64,000 bases of DNA from an uncultured Woeseiaceae bacterium (GTDB taxonomy: Bacteria > Pseudomonadota > Gammaproteobacteria > Steroidobacterales > Woeseiaceae). Location of the stretch: positions 124,001 to 188,000 of the forward strand of contig CALZMQ010000002.1 of assembly GCA_945788625.1 (NCBI GenBank), in the 5' to 3' direction. The position numbers and the translations under genes are program-made. A model generated the notes under the pieces. It saw nothing but the letters and a program-made list of their open reading frames with translations. It searched no databases and was not told the DNA's origin. This document shows positions 50,602 to 60,457 of this stretch, in pieces. The first letter of the stretch is position 1, and every line of letters begins with the position of its first letter.

Positions 50602-51938
50602 TCGGCTTTCTGAAGCCGTCGGCTCACCGCGAACCGTTACCTGACGAAAAGGTCGACTCGGCTTATCGGCGCCTGCGCCTGCAGGTGTTTCTCGGCATAT
50701 TCATCGGCTATGCCGGCTACTACCTGGTACGCAAGAACTTCTCGCTCGCGATGCCCTACCTCGTTGAAGAGGGTTATTCGAAGACAGACCTGGGCTTGGC
50801 ACTATCGGGTGTGGCCATTGCCTATGGACTGTCGAAGTTCATCATGGGCAGCGTATCGGATCGCAGCAACGCCCGCGTGTTCATGGCCTTGGGCCTGTTC
50901 TGCTCGTCGCTGGTCATGATTTTTATGGGCACCGTGCCGTTCGCAACCAGTTCGGTGACCGTAATGTTCTCGTTGCTGCTGCTGAACGGCTGGTTCCAGG
51001 GCATGGGCTGGCCACCGTCGGGCAGGGTGATGGTGCACTGGTTCTCGCTCGGAGAGCGCGGTACCAAGATGGCGATCTGGAACGTCGCCCACAACATCGG
51101 CGGCGGCATGGTGGGTCCGATTGCAATACTGGCGATGGCGCTGTTCGCCGACTGGCACGCGATTTTGTACGTACACGGTTTTTTTGCGATGGCGATCGCC
51201 GCGTTCATATTGTTGATGGTCCGGGATACACCGCAATCGATGGGCTTGTGCTCCATCGAGAAATACCACAACGACTACCCGAAGGCGTACGACTACAGCG
51301 AGGCGCAGGAGAAAGAGCTGTCGGCGCGAGCCATTTTTCTCGAGCACGTACTGAATAACCGATTGCTGTGGACCATTGCGTTCGCGAATGCGTTCGTCTA
51401 CCTGGTGCGTTACGGCGTACTCGATTGGGCGCCGACCTACCTCGCCGAGGCGAAAGCGTTTTCTTTCGCGGACTCCGGCTGGGCGTACGCGTTTTACGAA
51501 TTCGCCGGAATTCCGGGTACTCTTTTGTGCGGCTGGATGTCTGACACGGTTTTCAAGGGCCGACGCGAGCCGGCCTCGATTCTTTTTTTGCTGCTGACCC
51601 TGGTATGCGTGCTGGTCTACTGGAAGAACCCGGTGGGCAACCCGAATGTCGACATCGCGATGCTCATAGGCATCGGCTTCTTCGTTTACGGACCGATAAT
51701 GCTCATCGGCGTCCACGCGCTGGACCTCGCGCCCAAGAAGGCCGCCGGCACCGCGGCAGGATTCACCGGCCTGTTCGGTTACGTCGGCGGTGCCGTCGCC
51801 GCAAATGTCGTCATCGGCATGGTCGTGGATGCGGCGGGCTGGGACGCAGGTTTTACCTTGATTGCCACGTCCTGCGCGCTGGCGATCGTCCTGATCGCCA
51901 TTGCATGGCGCACCGAGCTGCATGTGCTCGACGACTGA
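50598..51938 (+). CDS. glpT: Glycerol-3-phosphate : phosphate antiporter
   Basis: GlpT is a 12-helix major-facilitator that exchanges external glycerol 3-phosphate for phosphate. The 446-residue protein shows [19 protein letters not shown] (the first arginine of the substrate site), [30 protein letters not shown], and [12 protein letters not shown] (second basic residue), as in OPA-family transporters. Length fits (E. coli GlpT 452). GTG 50598 overlaps glpQ by 4 bp. The call of glycerol 3-phosphate over other organophosphates rests on the partner gene glpQ and nearby gpsA. A hairpin follows at 51955. Confidence 0.9.
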   Translation: MIGFLKPSAHREPLPDEKVDSAYRRLRLQVFLGIFIGYAGYYLVRKNFSLAMPYLVEEGYSKTDLGLALSGVAIAYGLSKFIMGSVSDRSNARVFMALGLFCSSLVMIFMGTVPFATSSVTVMFSLLLLNGWFQGMGWPPSGRVMVHWFSLGERGTKMAIWNVAHNIGGGMVGPIAILAMALFADWHAILYVHGFFAMAIAAFILLMVRDTPQSMGLCSIEKYHNDYPKAYDYSEAQEKELSARAIFLEHVLNNRLLWTIAFANAFVYLVRYGVLDWAPTYLAEAKAFSFADSGWAYAFYEFAGIPGTLLCGWMSDTVFKGRREPASILFLLLTLVCVLVYWKNPVGNPNVDIAMLIGIGFFVYGPIMLIGVHALDLAPKKAAGTAAGFTGLFGYVGGAVAANVVIGMVVDAAGWDAGFTLIATSCALAIVLIAIAWRTELHVLDD

Positions 51939-51954
51939 AGACCGGTCGGGCCAG

Positions 51955-51974
51955 GACGCTCTTCCCTGAGCGTC
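51955..51974. terminator. Bidirectional hairpin between convergent genes
   Basis: GACGCTC (51955-51961) and GAGCGTC (51968-51974) form a 7-bp stem with loop TTCCCT between the glpT stop and the receptor gene stop. No T tract is present, so efficiency is uncertain. Confidence 0.4.
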
Positions 51975-51985
51975 AACGTAGCAAT

Positions 51986-54487
51986 TTACTCGTAGGTGTA
52001 CTTGAACCGAACGCCGATCGACCGCGGCGCCAGCACATTGGTTCGATAGTAGCGAACGTTGGCGCCACTCACCGTCTGGTTGAAGAGCGGTGTATTGAAC
52101 ACACTCGACTCCGAGTATTCGTCGAACAGGTTGTCGACGTACCCCGTCACCGACCAGCTTTCCGTCAGGTAGGAAACATTCATGCTTGCCCGACCGTAGC
52201 TATCCAACGTAAGGCTGTTGCCGCGCGCACCGGTTACCGACAGTACGTCGTCCTGCCAGGAATAGCCGCCGTCAACGACAATCGAATTGCCGCCTGACAA
52301 GTCGTGCGAGTAGCTGCCGAACAACGAGAATTGAGTCTCAGGTGAGCCCGGCAGGCGGTCGCCTGCTACGCCGTCCTCGAAAGCGGTACCGAAGCCAGGC
52401 GGTGCAATGGTACGAACCAGCGAAGGTACGGCCTGGGTCAGTTCCGCGTCCGTAAAGCTGAAGTTACCGCGCAAAGCGAACTCATCGCTCATCAACCAGT
52501 TGAATGCGACGTCAAAACCCTTTGTTTCGGCCGCACCGGCATTGACGGTAATTGCGGTACCGGCGTTTACAGATGCTGTCGCAACTTGCGGATCTTCCCA
52601 GTCGATGAAAAAGACCGATCCATTCACGGTGAGGTTGCCGTCCAACCAGGTGGTCTTTGCGCCAATCTCGAAATTGTCCACCGTGTCCGGGAAGAATTCG
52701 CGTTCGTTGATTTCCGCTATATCACCCGGATTGGGGCCGAATTGCTGACCGGGTGCCAGCAAGCAGAGTGACTGGCTGCCCGGCACGAAGATATCCGGGC
52801 ACGGGTCGCCGCCATTGGAGGCGCCGACGCGATAGCCCTGGCTGAAGGTGAAGTAGAAGAGGTTGCCGTTTTCGAACGTATACGACGTGTTGAACTTGAA
52901 CAGGTCGCCGTCGAAAGCCTGGTTGCGCGTCAATTGCAATTGGTTGCCAATGTCACTCAGGGGGTATGGGTTGAAGTCCGCCGGCGTGGTGAAGTACGGA
53001 AACTCCGTTTGGTTCGCCTCGTCAAACTCGTAATCGTAAAGGCGGACACCAAACGTGACGCTCCATTGCTCTGAAATGTCGTAGCCGATCTCACCGAAGT
53101 AGGCCGTTTCCGTGAGCTTGGTCCGGTCGGCCTCGAAATACTCGAGATCGTTGAGATCCTGGCGGAAACCTGGCCCCACGAACGCGCCGTAGCCCGGTGT
53201 GAACTCCGACGACAGTGCGTCGTATTCGTTCGTGTTGTAAAAGCCACCGACGATCCAGTTAAGCGGTCCGTCGCTGGTCGATACGAGCCGGATTTCCTGG
53301 TTAAACGTCTCCGTCTCTTCGTCTTCGAACGTGAATGCGGTAAAGGTAGGGAACACCTCGTAGCTGTATTCCAGCGTGATCAGCAAGTCCGTCTGGTCGC
53401 GCTGGCCGCTTTCTTCCACGCCGCCGATACCGGTAGCCGATGTGAGTTCCGCGAACCCGAGGTCGGCAATGACTTCAAGTGCCAGCAGGTCGCTATCGCG
53501 ATCGTTCGGCTCGAGAACCCGGTACGGCGACTCATACTTGCCTGCGGGCACGGTACCGCGCCGCCCCGACACGTTTCGACCGCCGTGCTCCGTCTGCTGG
53601 AAGTAGTAAGTGAGCGTCGTATCGATCGCATCCGTCGGCACCCATCGCAGCGCCAATCGTCCTGAGAGCGCTTCCTCGGTGTTGACGTCTTCCGCCGGGT
53701 TGAAGTTGCCTGCTCGTTCCGCCGCATCGGCGAAATTCGGGTCGGGCTCCGACACGCCAGGAGTCTGAACGACAAACGGGTAGTCGATAAAGCCCTGGTC
53801 GTCCGTGTTGTCGATGGAACCGCGAATTGCGAACTGCTCACTCAATGGCACGTTGAACGTAAAGCCGATGTCGGAACTCACGCCGTCACCTTCCGAGTAA
53901 CTGTAGGCGTCGGCACGGACCTCGAAGGTCGTGTTGTCGAATCCCGGCTTCTTCGGGATGTAACGAATGGCGCCACCCATCGTACCGGCGCCATACAGCG
54001 TGCCCTGCGGACCGAGCAGCACTTCCACGCGCTCGAGATCGTTGAGTCGCAGGTCGACGTAAAGCGGGATCTCACCGATGTAGGTCGCCACGGTGCCACC
54101 GCCGTTTTCCTGTCCGAACGAGTTGACGATGGGTTCGGCGTTGAGGCCTCGAACAACGATCCTGTTGCCGTCGCGGCCACCCTGGTCCACAACGTTGAGG
54201 CCGGGGACATAGGACGACATTTCAGACAGGTCATCGAAGCCTTGCTGCTCGATCTGGCTGCCGCCGACAGCCGATATGTTCACGGCAATATCCTGCACGG
54301 ACTCCGCGCGACGCGTTGCCGTGACGACGATCTCTTCAATCTGGGCATGTACCGGCATCGATATGCCGGCCGTCGCCAGCCCCGCCGGGATCGCGAGTAA
54401 TTTAGCGGATCGATTGAAGCTCTTCGCTGATTTCTTCGAGTGATGCCGATGCTTCTTGCGCGCGTTGCGGCGCCTTTTCTTGCTCAT
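51986..54487 (-). CDS. TonB-dependent receptor
   Basis: This is an outer-membrane active transporter of 833 residues. After a very basic lead (MSKKRRRNARKKHRHHSKKS) there is a signal peptide ending MPVHAQ near 50. The TonB box-like EEIVVTATRR follows. The plug contains VQDIAVNISAVGGSQIEQ, YVPGLNVVDQGG, IVVRGLNAEP, ERVEVLLGPQGTLYGAGTMGGAIRYIPKKP (split as VEVLLGPQGTLYG and GGAIRYIPK). The barrel ends with RSIGVRFKYTYE. The ligand is unknown; the plug type is that of catecholate/steroid or sugar-family receptors with RGxN motifs. GGGAGC precedes the ATG. No iron-regulatory site was noticed. Confidence 0.92.
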   Translation of the reverse strand: MSKKRRRNARKKHRHHSKKSAKSFNRSAKLLAIPAGLATAGISMPVHAQIEEIVVTATRRAESVQDIAVNISAVGGSQIEQQGFDDLSEMSSYVPGLNVVDQGGRDGNRIVVRGLNAEPIVNSFGQENGGGTVATYIGEIPLYVDLRLNDLERVEVLLGPQGTLYGAGTMGGAIRYIPKKPGFDNTTFEVRADAYSYSEGDGVSSDIGFTFNVPLSEQFAIRGSIDNTDDQGFIDYPFVVQTPGVSEPDPNFADAAERAGNFNPAEDVNTEEALSGRLALRWVPTDAIDTTLTYYFQQTEHGGRNVSGRRGTVPAGKYESPYRVLEPNDRDSDLLALEVIADLGFAELTSATGIGGVEESGQRDQTDLLITLEYSYEVFPTFTAFTFEDEETETFNQEIRLVSTSDGPLNWIVGGFYNTNEYDALSSEFTPGYGAFVGPGFRQDLNDLEYFEADRTKLTETAYFGEIGYDISEQWSVTFGVRLYDYEFDEANQTEFPYFTTPADFNPYPLSDIGNQLQLTRNQAFDGDLFKFNTSYTFENGNLFYFTFSQGYRVGASNGGDPCPDIFVPGSQSLCLLAPGQQFGPNPGDIAEINEREFFPDTVDNFEIGAKTTWLDGNLTVNGSVFFIDWEDPQVATASVNAGTAITVNAGAAETKGFDVAFNWLMSDEFALRGNFSFTDAELTQAVPSLVRTIAPPGFGTAFEDGVAGDRLPGSPETQFSLFGSYSHDLSGGNSIVVDGGYSWQDDVLSVTGARGNSLTLDSYGRASMNVSYLTESWSVTGYVDNLFDEYSESSVFNTPLFNQTVSGANVRYYRTNVLAPRSIGVRFKYTYE

Positions 54488-54693
54488 GCCGATGCTCCCC
54501 GTCCAGATGAGTTTCGCTGTTGTTTGTTTGTATTATACGTGTACCACATAATCACACGGTCAGCGACACGATTTCGGGTCGCTCACGCAATAAAAATGTC
54601 TGAAGAACACCTGTCGCAAAAAGATAGCCCGATGGTTACTCCCGAAACACGGCGCTCCTTGAGGCCCGCGGCCTGAAGGCCGACAATCGGGTG

Positions 54694-56268
54694 ATGGACA
54701 AGGCATTGCGACAGGGCCTGGCAGACATTGCGGCGCGACGTTTCGAGACCGCGCACGCAAATGCAATTCAACGCATCCGTGCTGATGTGAGCGACCCCAT
54801 CCCTTACTTTCTGCTTGCCCGGATTGCGCTCGAGCATCACAACTATGCCAAGTCCGGCGAACTGTTCGCGCGGGCCCAGGGGTTCGCACCGAACGACCCG
54901 CTGTACATAGCAGCGCATGCGGAGTACCTGGTGACTGTTGGTCGCCAGGTGGAAGCGATGCACCTGGCGGACGAGGCGGCGAGGCTGGACATCGGCGATG
55001 CATTCACTGCGGATACGATCGGTGTCGTCTATTCCCGTACCGGGTTTCACGAGAAAGCCGTCCCGTTGTTCGAGCGGGCCGTCGAAATCGACCCGGCCCC
55101 GGCGAATTTTCATTACAACCTCGGCGCCTCACTGCAATTCTCCGGACTATTCCAGCGCGCCGAGTCCGCGTACAAAGCATCAATCGAGCGACAACCGGAT
55201 TCGTATCGTGCCTACTCGGCACTCGTCAGCCTGTCCAGGCAAACTCCGGAGAAAAACTACCTGACCAAGCTCAGGGAATTGTTCGAAAAAAACGAGGCGG
55301 ACCCGGACAAGGCCCTGCATATCGGACATGCAATTGCGAAAACGCTCGAAGATCTCGAGCAGTTTGAAGAGAGCTTTGACTGGCTGGTGCGTGCGAAGCG
55401 TGCAAAACGTAATGCGATCGATTACAACTTGCAGTCGGACCTCGAGCTGTTCGACGCCGCCGCCGATACCGTCAGTGCGCCGGCAGGCGCTGGCGATTCA
55501 CATACGGATGCGACGCCAATATTCATCGTTGGTCTGCCACGTACCGGTACGACACTCGTTGATCGCATCCTCTCCAGCCACCCGGACGTAGTGTCCGCCG
55601 GTGAACTGAATACCTTTGCGGGCCTGATCAAGGCCAGGGTGGGTTCTCCATCAAACCGCGTGCTCGATGCGGAGACACTCAGGAACGCGGTCGATTCGGA
55701 CCTTGCAGACGTGGGTCATACTTATATCAGTGAGACTGAACGACTGACCCGAGGTGCCGAGCGGTTTACGGACAAGATGCCGCTGAACTTCTTTTACGTC
55801 TGGCTCATCCATCGTGCTCTCCCCAACGCAAAGTTTGTCGCGCTGCGTCGCGATCCCGTGGACAGTTGCTTGTCGAACTTCCGCCAGCTGTTTTCGACCG
55901 GCTTTTCCTATTACAACTACTCGCTCGACATTGACGACACCGCGGCGTACTACGAGGGATTTGACAAGCTCCTCGCAGTCTGGCGGCAACACATGCCCTC
56001 GTCACATTTCATGGAACTGCACTACGAAGATATCGTGCATGACCAGGAGAACAGGACCCGCGAATTGCTTTCTTTTTGCGAGCTCTCCTGGAACGAGGCT
56101 TGCCTTCGATTTCACGAGAACGCAGCGCCGGTGTCGACCGCAAGCTCGGTGCAGGTCCGGCAACCGCTGTACTCGGGCTCCATCGGTCGCTGGAAAAAAT
56201 ACGGCGATCGCCTGGACGGTATTCGTCGAAGACTCGAACTGATGGATGATGCCGAGTACAGTGGCTGA
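54694..56268 (+). CDS. TPR - sulfotransferase fusion protein
   Basis: The 524-residue cytoplasmic protein has TPR repeats at about 1-235 (for example ALRQGLADIAARRFETAHA, AVEIDPAPANFHYNLGASL) and a sulfotransferase domain from ~265. The 5' PAPS loop is IFIVGLPRTGTTLVDRIL, and the 3' phosphate region is FVALRRDPVDSCLSNFRQLF. These domains transfer sulfate from PAPS to an acceptor, often a protein tyrosine or a glycan; the TPR section probably selects the acceptor. Architecture is common in marine proteobacteria. ATG 54694 is used (a GTG just before it is possible). It is followed by the permease gene after 25 bp. Confidence 0.85.
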   Translation: MDKALRQGLADIAARRFETAHANAIQRIRADVSDPIPYFLLARIALEHHNYAKSGELFARAQGFAPNDPLYIAAHAEYLVTVGRQVEAMHLADEAARLDIGDAFTADTIGVVYSRTGFHEKAVPLFERAVEIDPAPANFHYNLGASLQFSGLFQRAESAYKASIERQPDSYRAYSALVSLSRQTPEKNYLTKLRELFEKNEADPDKALHIGHAIAKTLEDLEQFEESFDWLVRAKRAKRNAIDYNLQSDLELFDAAADTVSAPAGAGDSHTDATPIFIVGLPRTGTTLVDRILSSHPDVVSAGELNTFAGLIKARVGSPSNRVLDAETLRNAVDSDLADVGHTYISETERLTRGAERFTDKMPLNFFYVWLIHRALPNAKFVALRRDPVDSCLSNFRQLFSTGFSYYNYSLDIDDTAAYYEGFDKLLAVWRQHMPSSHFMELHYEDIVHDQENRTRELLSFCELSWNEACLRFHENAAPVSTASSVQVRQPLYSGSIGRWKKYGDRLDGIRRRLELMDDAEYSG

Positions 56269-56293
56269 TCGATAAGATCGGGCTGGTCGTCGC

Positions 56294-57595
56294 ATGAACG
56301 TAGAATCCGAAGAATTTGCCACGGAACCGGTGCCGCAAGAGCACACGGTCGGCTGGGTTCGGGTCGCCCTGGTCAGCGCCATGGTGGCGTTCTCGTTGCC
56401 GACGTTCGTCACCGGTGCCGAAGTTTTCCTGGCCATCGACAACGCCCGCGCCGTGCCGGCAATCCTGGCCGGCTGCGGGATACTGACACTGATCGCATCG
56501 ATCTGCGGCTCGATTGGCACGCGCACGCACCTCAGTTCCTACATGCTGGCGCGCGTTGCGTTCGGCACGCGGGGCGCTGCTCTGGTCAACATCGCGTTCG
56601 CTATTTCCCTCCTAGGGTGGTTCGGCGTCAATATCGACCTTTTTAGCGGCGCAATCCTGCGGCTGCTGCAGGATACCGTTGGCGTCTCGGCGCAACCCTG
56701 GGTCATCGAATTGTTCGCCGGCATGGTGATGACGGCGACGACGATATACGGCTTCAAGGCAATCAATACGCTGTCCACCCTGCTGGTGCCGGTCATGATG
56801 GTCGTGACCGTCGTGCTGATAGCCAAGGCGCTGGGCAGCCGGCCGCTTGGCGAGACGCTCGCAGCGCAGCAGGTGTCCGAGATTTCGATGGGTCGTGCGA
56901 TCTCGTCGGTCGTCGGCGGCGTGATTGTCGGCGCGGTCATCCTCCCCGATATCACACGCTTCATCAGGCACTGGCGCGGAGCGCTGTATACCGCGCTGCT
57001 GTCCTACCTGGTGGTGCAGTCGATCGTCATGACGGCCGGGGGGCTTGCAGCCGACGTGCTTTCGAACAACGACCTGCTGGACGTACTGATCGTGATGGGC
57101 CTGAGCTGGGCGGCCTTCGTTATCATCATCGCCGGCAGTTGGGTGCTCAACTCGCTCAATCTGTACAGCACGACCTTGAGCGTCGAAGCTACGCTGCCAA
57201 AAACCGAGAACCGGTTGCTCATTGTCGCGCTCGGCGCCCTGGGAACGGTCGCGGCTTTCTTTAATATCCTCGATCACTTCCTGACGTTTCTCTTCTACCT
57301 CGCCATTGTCTTCGTGCCGGTGGCGGGCGTCATCGCGGTCGATCATTTCTTTGCCCGCCCTTCAGCCTATTTCGAGAACCTGCGGACGGCTGAACGTATG
57401 GTGTCGCCGATGGCACTGATTTCCTGGGCGGCCGGGAGTGTCGTGGCATTACTCGGGGCCGAGTCGGTTATCGAGATGACGGGAATTGCGGCATTGGATG
57501 CGATGTTCGTGTCGGCACTGGCCTATGCGGTCCTCAGCCGTTTCGATACGGCAGCGACTAACGCCGCGGGCGACACGGGCGACCCGGCATGTTGA
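56294..57595 (+). CDS. NCS1-family purine/cytosine (CodB-like) permease
   Basis: The 433-residue inner-membrane protein has about twelve helices in the 5+5 LeuT-like order. Landmarks include MVAFSLPTFVTGAEVFLA, RVAFGTRGAALVN, LLGWFGVNIDLFSGA (the substrate-contact helix with GWFGVN) and LPDITRFIRHWRGA. This pattern matches CodB and related cytosine/hydantoin/allantoin transporters. It overlaps HyuA by 7 bp, so the cargo is probably a cyclic ureide or hydantoin-like compound degraded by the next two genes. Confidence 0.85.
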   Translation: MNVESEEFATEPVPQEHTVGWVRVALVSAMVAFSLPTFVTGAEVFLAIDNARAVPAILAGCGILTLIASICGSIGTRTHLSSYMLARVAFGTRGAALVNIAFAISLLGWFGVNIDLFSGAILRLLQDTVGVSAQPWVIELFAGMVMTATTIYGFKAINTLSTLLVPVMMVVTVVLIAKALGSRPLGETLAAQQVSEISMGRAISSVVGGVIVGAVILPDITRFIRHWRGALYTALLSYLVVQSIVMTAGGLAADVLSNNDLLDVLIVMGLSWAAFVIIIAGSWVLNSLNLYSTTLSVEATLPKTENRLLIVALGALGTVAAFFNILDHFLTFLFYLAIVFVPVAGVIAVDHFFARPSAYFENLRTAERMVSPMALISWAAGSVVALLGAESVIEMTGIAALDAMFVSALAYAVLSRFDTAATNAAGDTGDPAC

Positions 57596-59163
57596 GGATC
57601 GGTATCGACGTCGGCGGAACGCACACGGATGCCGTGTTGCTCGACGGCGATGCAGTGATCGCATCGACCAAAGCCCTGACATCGGCGGACGTGACGACAG
57701 GCATCCTGGACGCGCTCGAGACTATCCTGACCGAACATCGCGGCATCGAAGACACGGTGGAAGCCGTCATGCTGGGGACGACGCAGTTCACGAACGCCGT
57801 CATCGAACGGCGCGAGCTCGCCGAGGTCGCAGCCGTGCGTATCGGCATTCCGTCCGGTACCGGCATTCCGCCCAAGATCGGCTGGCCAGACGACGTCGCC
57901 CGGAGTCTAGGTGACAACGTCTACATGATTCGCGGCGGCTACCTCTACGATGGCTGGGCACTCGCCGAACTGGACGACGCGGAGATGGATGCCGTCGTCG
58001 GGGACCTGAAGGCAAAAAAGGTCGACGCCGTCGCTATTTCGTCGGCGTTTTCGCCGATGAATCCCGAGCCGGAACAGATCCTCGCGAAGCGAATCCGGGC
58101 CGCGATGCCGAACACCCGGATCACGGAGTCACACAAGATCGGCCGGTTAGGGATCCTCGAGCGCGAGAATGCGGCGCTGCTCAATGCGAGCCTGCTCGGA
58201 TTTGCCGATCGAGTCGTCTCGTCGTTCGTCGACGCGATACGGCAGCGCGGCCTGACGTGCCGGTTTTTCGTCAGCCAGAACGACGGCACATTGATGGACG
58301 CCGAATTCGCGCGCCAGTTTCCGGCGCTGACGTTTGCGTCGGGACCGACCAACTCGCTGCGCGGGGCGTGCAAACTCACCGGACTGGACGATGCAATCGT
58401 CGTCGATATCGGCGGCACAACCTCCGACATCGGTATTCTCCAGGACGGCTTCCCGAGAGAGTCCAGCATCGTCATCGAAGTCGGGGGTGTGCGGACGAAC
58501 TTCCGTATGCCGGACATACTCGCCCTCGGGCTCGGCGGTGGCAGCCTGGTAACCGAAGGCGGCGACAAGGTCGGTCCGCGATCGGTTGGGCATGCGCTGG
58601 TCGAGGAAGGCCTGGTATTTGGCGGCGACACGCTGACCGCGACCGATATCGTCGTTGCGACGGGCAACGTCACGATTGGGGACTCATCGCGCGTCGCAGA
58701 CCTGGATCGCGACCTGGTGTCGTCGGCTGTTCGGCAAATGACCGGCATGTTGAACGCAGGGATCGAAAAAATGAAGCCGAGCAGCGACCCGCTGCCCGTC
58801 GTGCTCGTCGGTGGCGGCGCCGTACTGGTCACCGAGAAACTCGATGCCGCCTCGGAGATGCTCACCCCGGAGCATGCCGGCGTCGCCAATGCGATCGGCG
58901 CGGCCATCGCGCAGATCGGCGGCGAGACGGAGCGCATGGTGTCCTATGACAAGACGCCGCGAAAGCAAGCGATCGAAGAGGTAACCAGGGAAGCGACGAG
59001 CATCGCACTGGCCGCGGGCGCCGACTCGTCGACCATCCGCATGGCGGACATCGAGGAGACCAGTATCTCCTACATGGCGGGCAATACGACGCGGCTGCGC
59101 GTGAAGGTCGTCGGCGATATCGGGAGTATCGGGGGAACCACTGCAGGGGAGGATGTCGCGTGA
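57589..59163 (+). CDS. Hydantoinase/oxoprolinase family protein (HyuA-like)
   Basis: The 524-residue cytoplasmic enzyme has the actin-like ATP site LRIGIDVGGTHTDAVLLDG at the N-terminus and a second phosphate site VVDIGGTTSDIG near 268. LALGLGGGS and LVGGGAVLV lie later, as in N-methylhydantoinase A and 5-oxoprolinase A subunits, though it is shorter (about 520 against 680). These enzymes hydrolyse amide rings with ATP. A HyuB partner is missing; the coupled DUF917 protein may replace it. Ends overlap the permease (7 bp) and DUF917 gene (4 bp, GTGA). Confidence 0.88.
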   Translation: MLRIGIDVGGTHTDAVLLDGDAVIASTKALTSADVTTGILDALETILTEHRGIEDTVEAVMLGTTQFTNAVIERRELAEVAAVRIGIPSGTGIPPKIGWPDDVARSLGDNVYMIRGGYLYDGWALAELDDAEMDAVVGDLKAKKVDAVAISSAFSPMNPEPEQILAKRIRAAMPNTRITESHKIGRLGILERENAALLNASLLGFADRVVSSFVDAIRQRGLTCRFFVSQNDGTLMDAEFARQFPALTFASGPTNSLRGACKLTGLDDAIVVDIGGTTSDIGILQDGFPRESSIVIEVGGVRTNFRMPDILALGLGGGSLVTEGGDKVGPRSVGHALVEEGLVFGGDTLTATDIVVATGNVTIGDSSRVADLDRDLVSSAVRQMTGMLNAGIEKMKPSSDPLPVVLVGGGAVLVTEKLDAASEMLTPEHAGVANAIGAAIAQIGGETERMVSYDKTPRKQAIEEVTREATSIALAAGADSSTIRMADIEETSISYMAGNTTRLRVKVVGDIGSIGGTTAGEDVA

Positions 59164-60275
59164 AACTCACGGCTGACGATCTGCAGGACCTGTCATCTGG
59201 CGCGGTATTCCTGGCGACCGGGGGTGGCGGTGATCCCTACGTATCCTTCCTGGCAACGCGGAAGGTCCTCGAAGAGCACGGCCCCGTCGATCTGATCTCT
59301 GTCGACGAACTCGATGACGATGCGTACATCGTCGCGATCGGCGGTGTCGGCGCACCCACCGTAAGCCTCGAATTGTTGCCATCCGTGGACGACGCATCGA
59401 TTGCGCTGGCCGAATTCGAAAGGCATGTCGGGCGCAAAGTCGACGCCGTCGTATCGTTCGAAATCGGCGGCGGCAACTCATTGGTGCCGATCATGGCCGC
59501 GGCGAGCCGGGGTATCCCTGTGGTCAATGGCGATGGCATGGGACGAGCGTTGCCCGAAGCGCAGATGATGACGTTTCCAATTGCAGGCGTGGCGCCGACA
59601 CCGGCAATCGGTATCGATTACGCAGGCAACGTCGTGACGTTTTCGACCGACTCGACGGGGACCTACGAGCGGCACGTTCGCGCCATGGCGCAGGCGATGG
59701 GAGGCATGATCACAACGGCCGAACATCCCATGACGGGCAAGCAGCTCAAGTCGTCGGTGGTTCCCGATACGATCAGTTTCTCGATCGAGATCGGGCGAAT
59801 ACTGCGCGAGTATCGAGGCAGCGCGCACCGGATATTCGATCCGTTGAGCGCGGCGTTCGCCAATTCGCTTTACGGCGACCTTTTTCATATCTACACGGGA
59901 AAGGTGGTGGATTATTCCAGCTCGATCATCGGTGGATACGATATTGGTGAAGCATCGATCGAATCGTTCGATAACGGTGAGCCGCCATTGCGATTGAACA
60001 TCAAGAACGAATTCCTCGTCGCCCGAATCGGCGATCAGGTCGTCGCGTCCGTTCCTGACCTGATAACGGTTCTCGACTACGAGACGTCGACGCCGATCAA
60101 TGCCGAGCGACTCCGCTACGGGCAGCGTGTCACCGTTTTCGGGGTTGGGTGCCCGGACTATTATCGAACCGACAGGGCACTGGACGTCGTCGCCCCGCGG
60201 TGCTTCGGGTTCGATTTCGAGTTCGTTCCGGTCGAAGACCTGCAGGAACACCATCAGTCCCTGGCCGGAACCTGA
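59160..60275 (+). CDS. DUF917 family protein, HyuA partner
   Basis: The 371-residue cytoplasmic protein is a DUF917 member. Landmarks are LSSGAVFLATGGGGDPY, VSFEIGGGNSLVPIMAAASRGIPVVNGDGMGRALPEAQM (split as FEIGGGNSLVPIMAAA and PVVNGDGMGRALPE), and FDPLSAAFANSLYGDLFHIY-like segment. In many genomes DUF917 genes follow HyuA-like genes, and the family is suspected to act with them in ureide or hydantoin metabolism; direct biochemical proof is not known to me. GTG start overlaps HyuA. It ends the permease-HyuA-DUF917 operon. Confidence 0.85.
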   Translation: MKLTADDLQDLSSGAVFLATGGGGDPYVSFLATRKVLEEHGPVDLISVDELDDDAYIVAIGGVGAPTVSLELLPSVDDASIALAEFERHVGRKVDAVVSFEIGGGNSLVPIMAAASRGIPVVNGDGMGRALPEAQMMTFPIAGVAPTPAIGIDYAGNVVTFSTDSTGTYERHVRAMAQAMGGMITTAEHPMTGKQLKSSVVPDTISFSIEIGRILREYRGSAHRIFDPLSAAFANSLYGDLFHIYTGKVVDYSSSIIGGYDIGEASIESFDNGEPPLRLNIKNEFLVARIGDQVVASVPDLITVLDYETSTPINAERLRYGQRVTVFGVGCPDYYRTDRALDVVAPRCFGFDFEFVPVEDLQEHHQSLAGT

Positions 60276-60457
60276 TCAGGGCAAGAGCGTGGATGCGCGG
60301 GTGCGCCGCTTTTAACAGGAGTCCAACACCGGGTTCCTCGGTGGCCAGCACTTCAGCGAATTTGGACTATATTTACCTTATAAGTTGTTTCCGATTTCCA
60401 TTAGCGATCAGTGGTCCTGCCAGGGACCGCATGATCGCCAATCGACAGGAGAGCGAC

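Noticed and set aside
50802..51923. Long minus-strand open frame (373 codons) opposite glpT
   Set aside because: No family features and antisense to conserved transmembrane helices; shadow frame.
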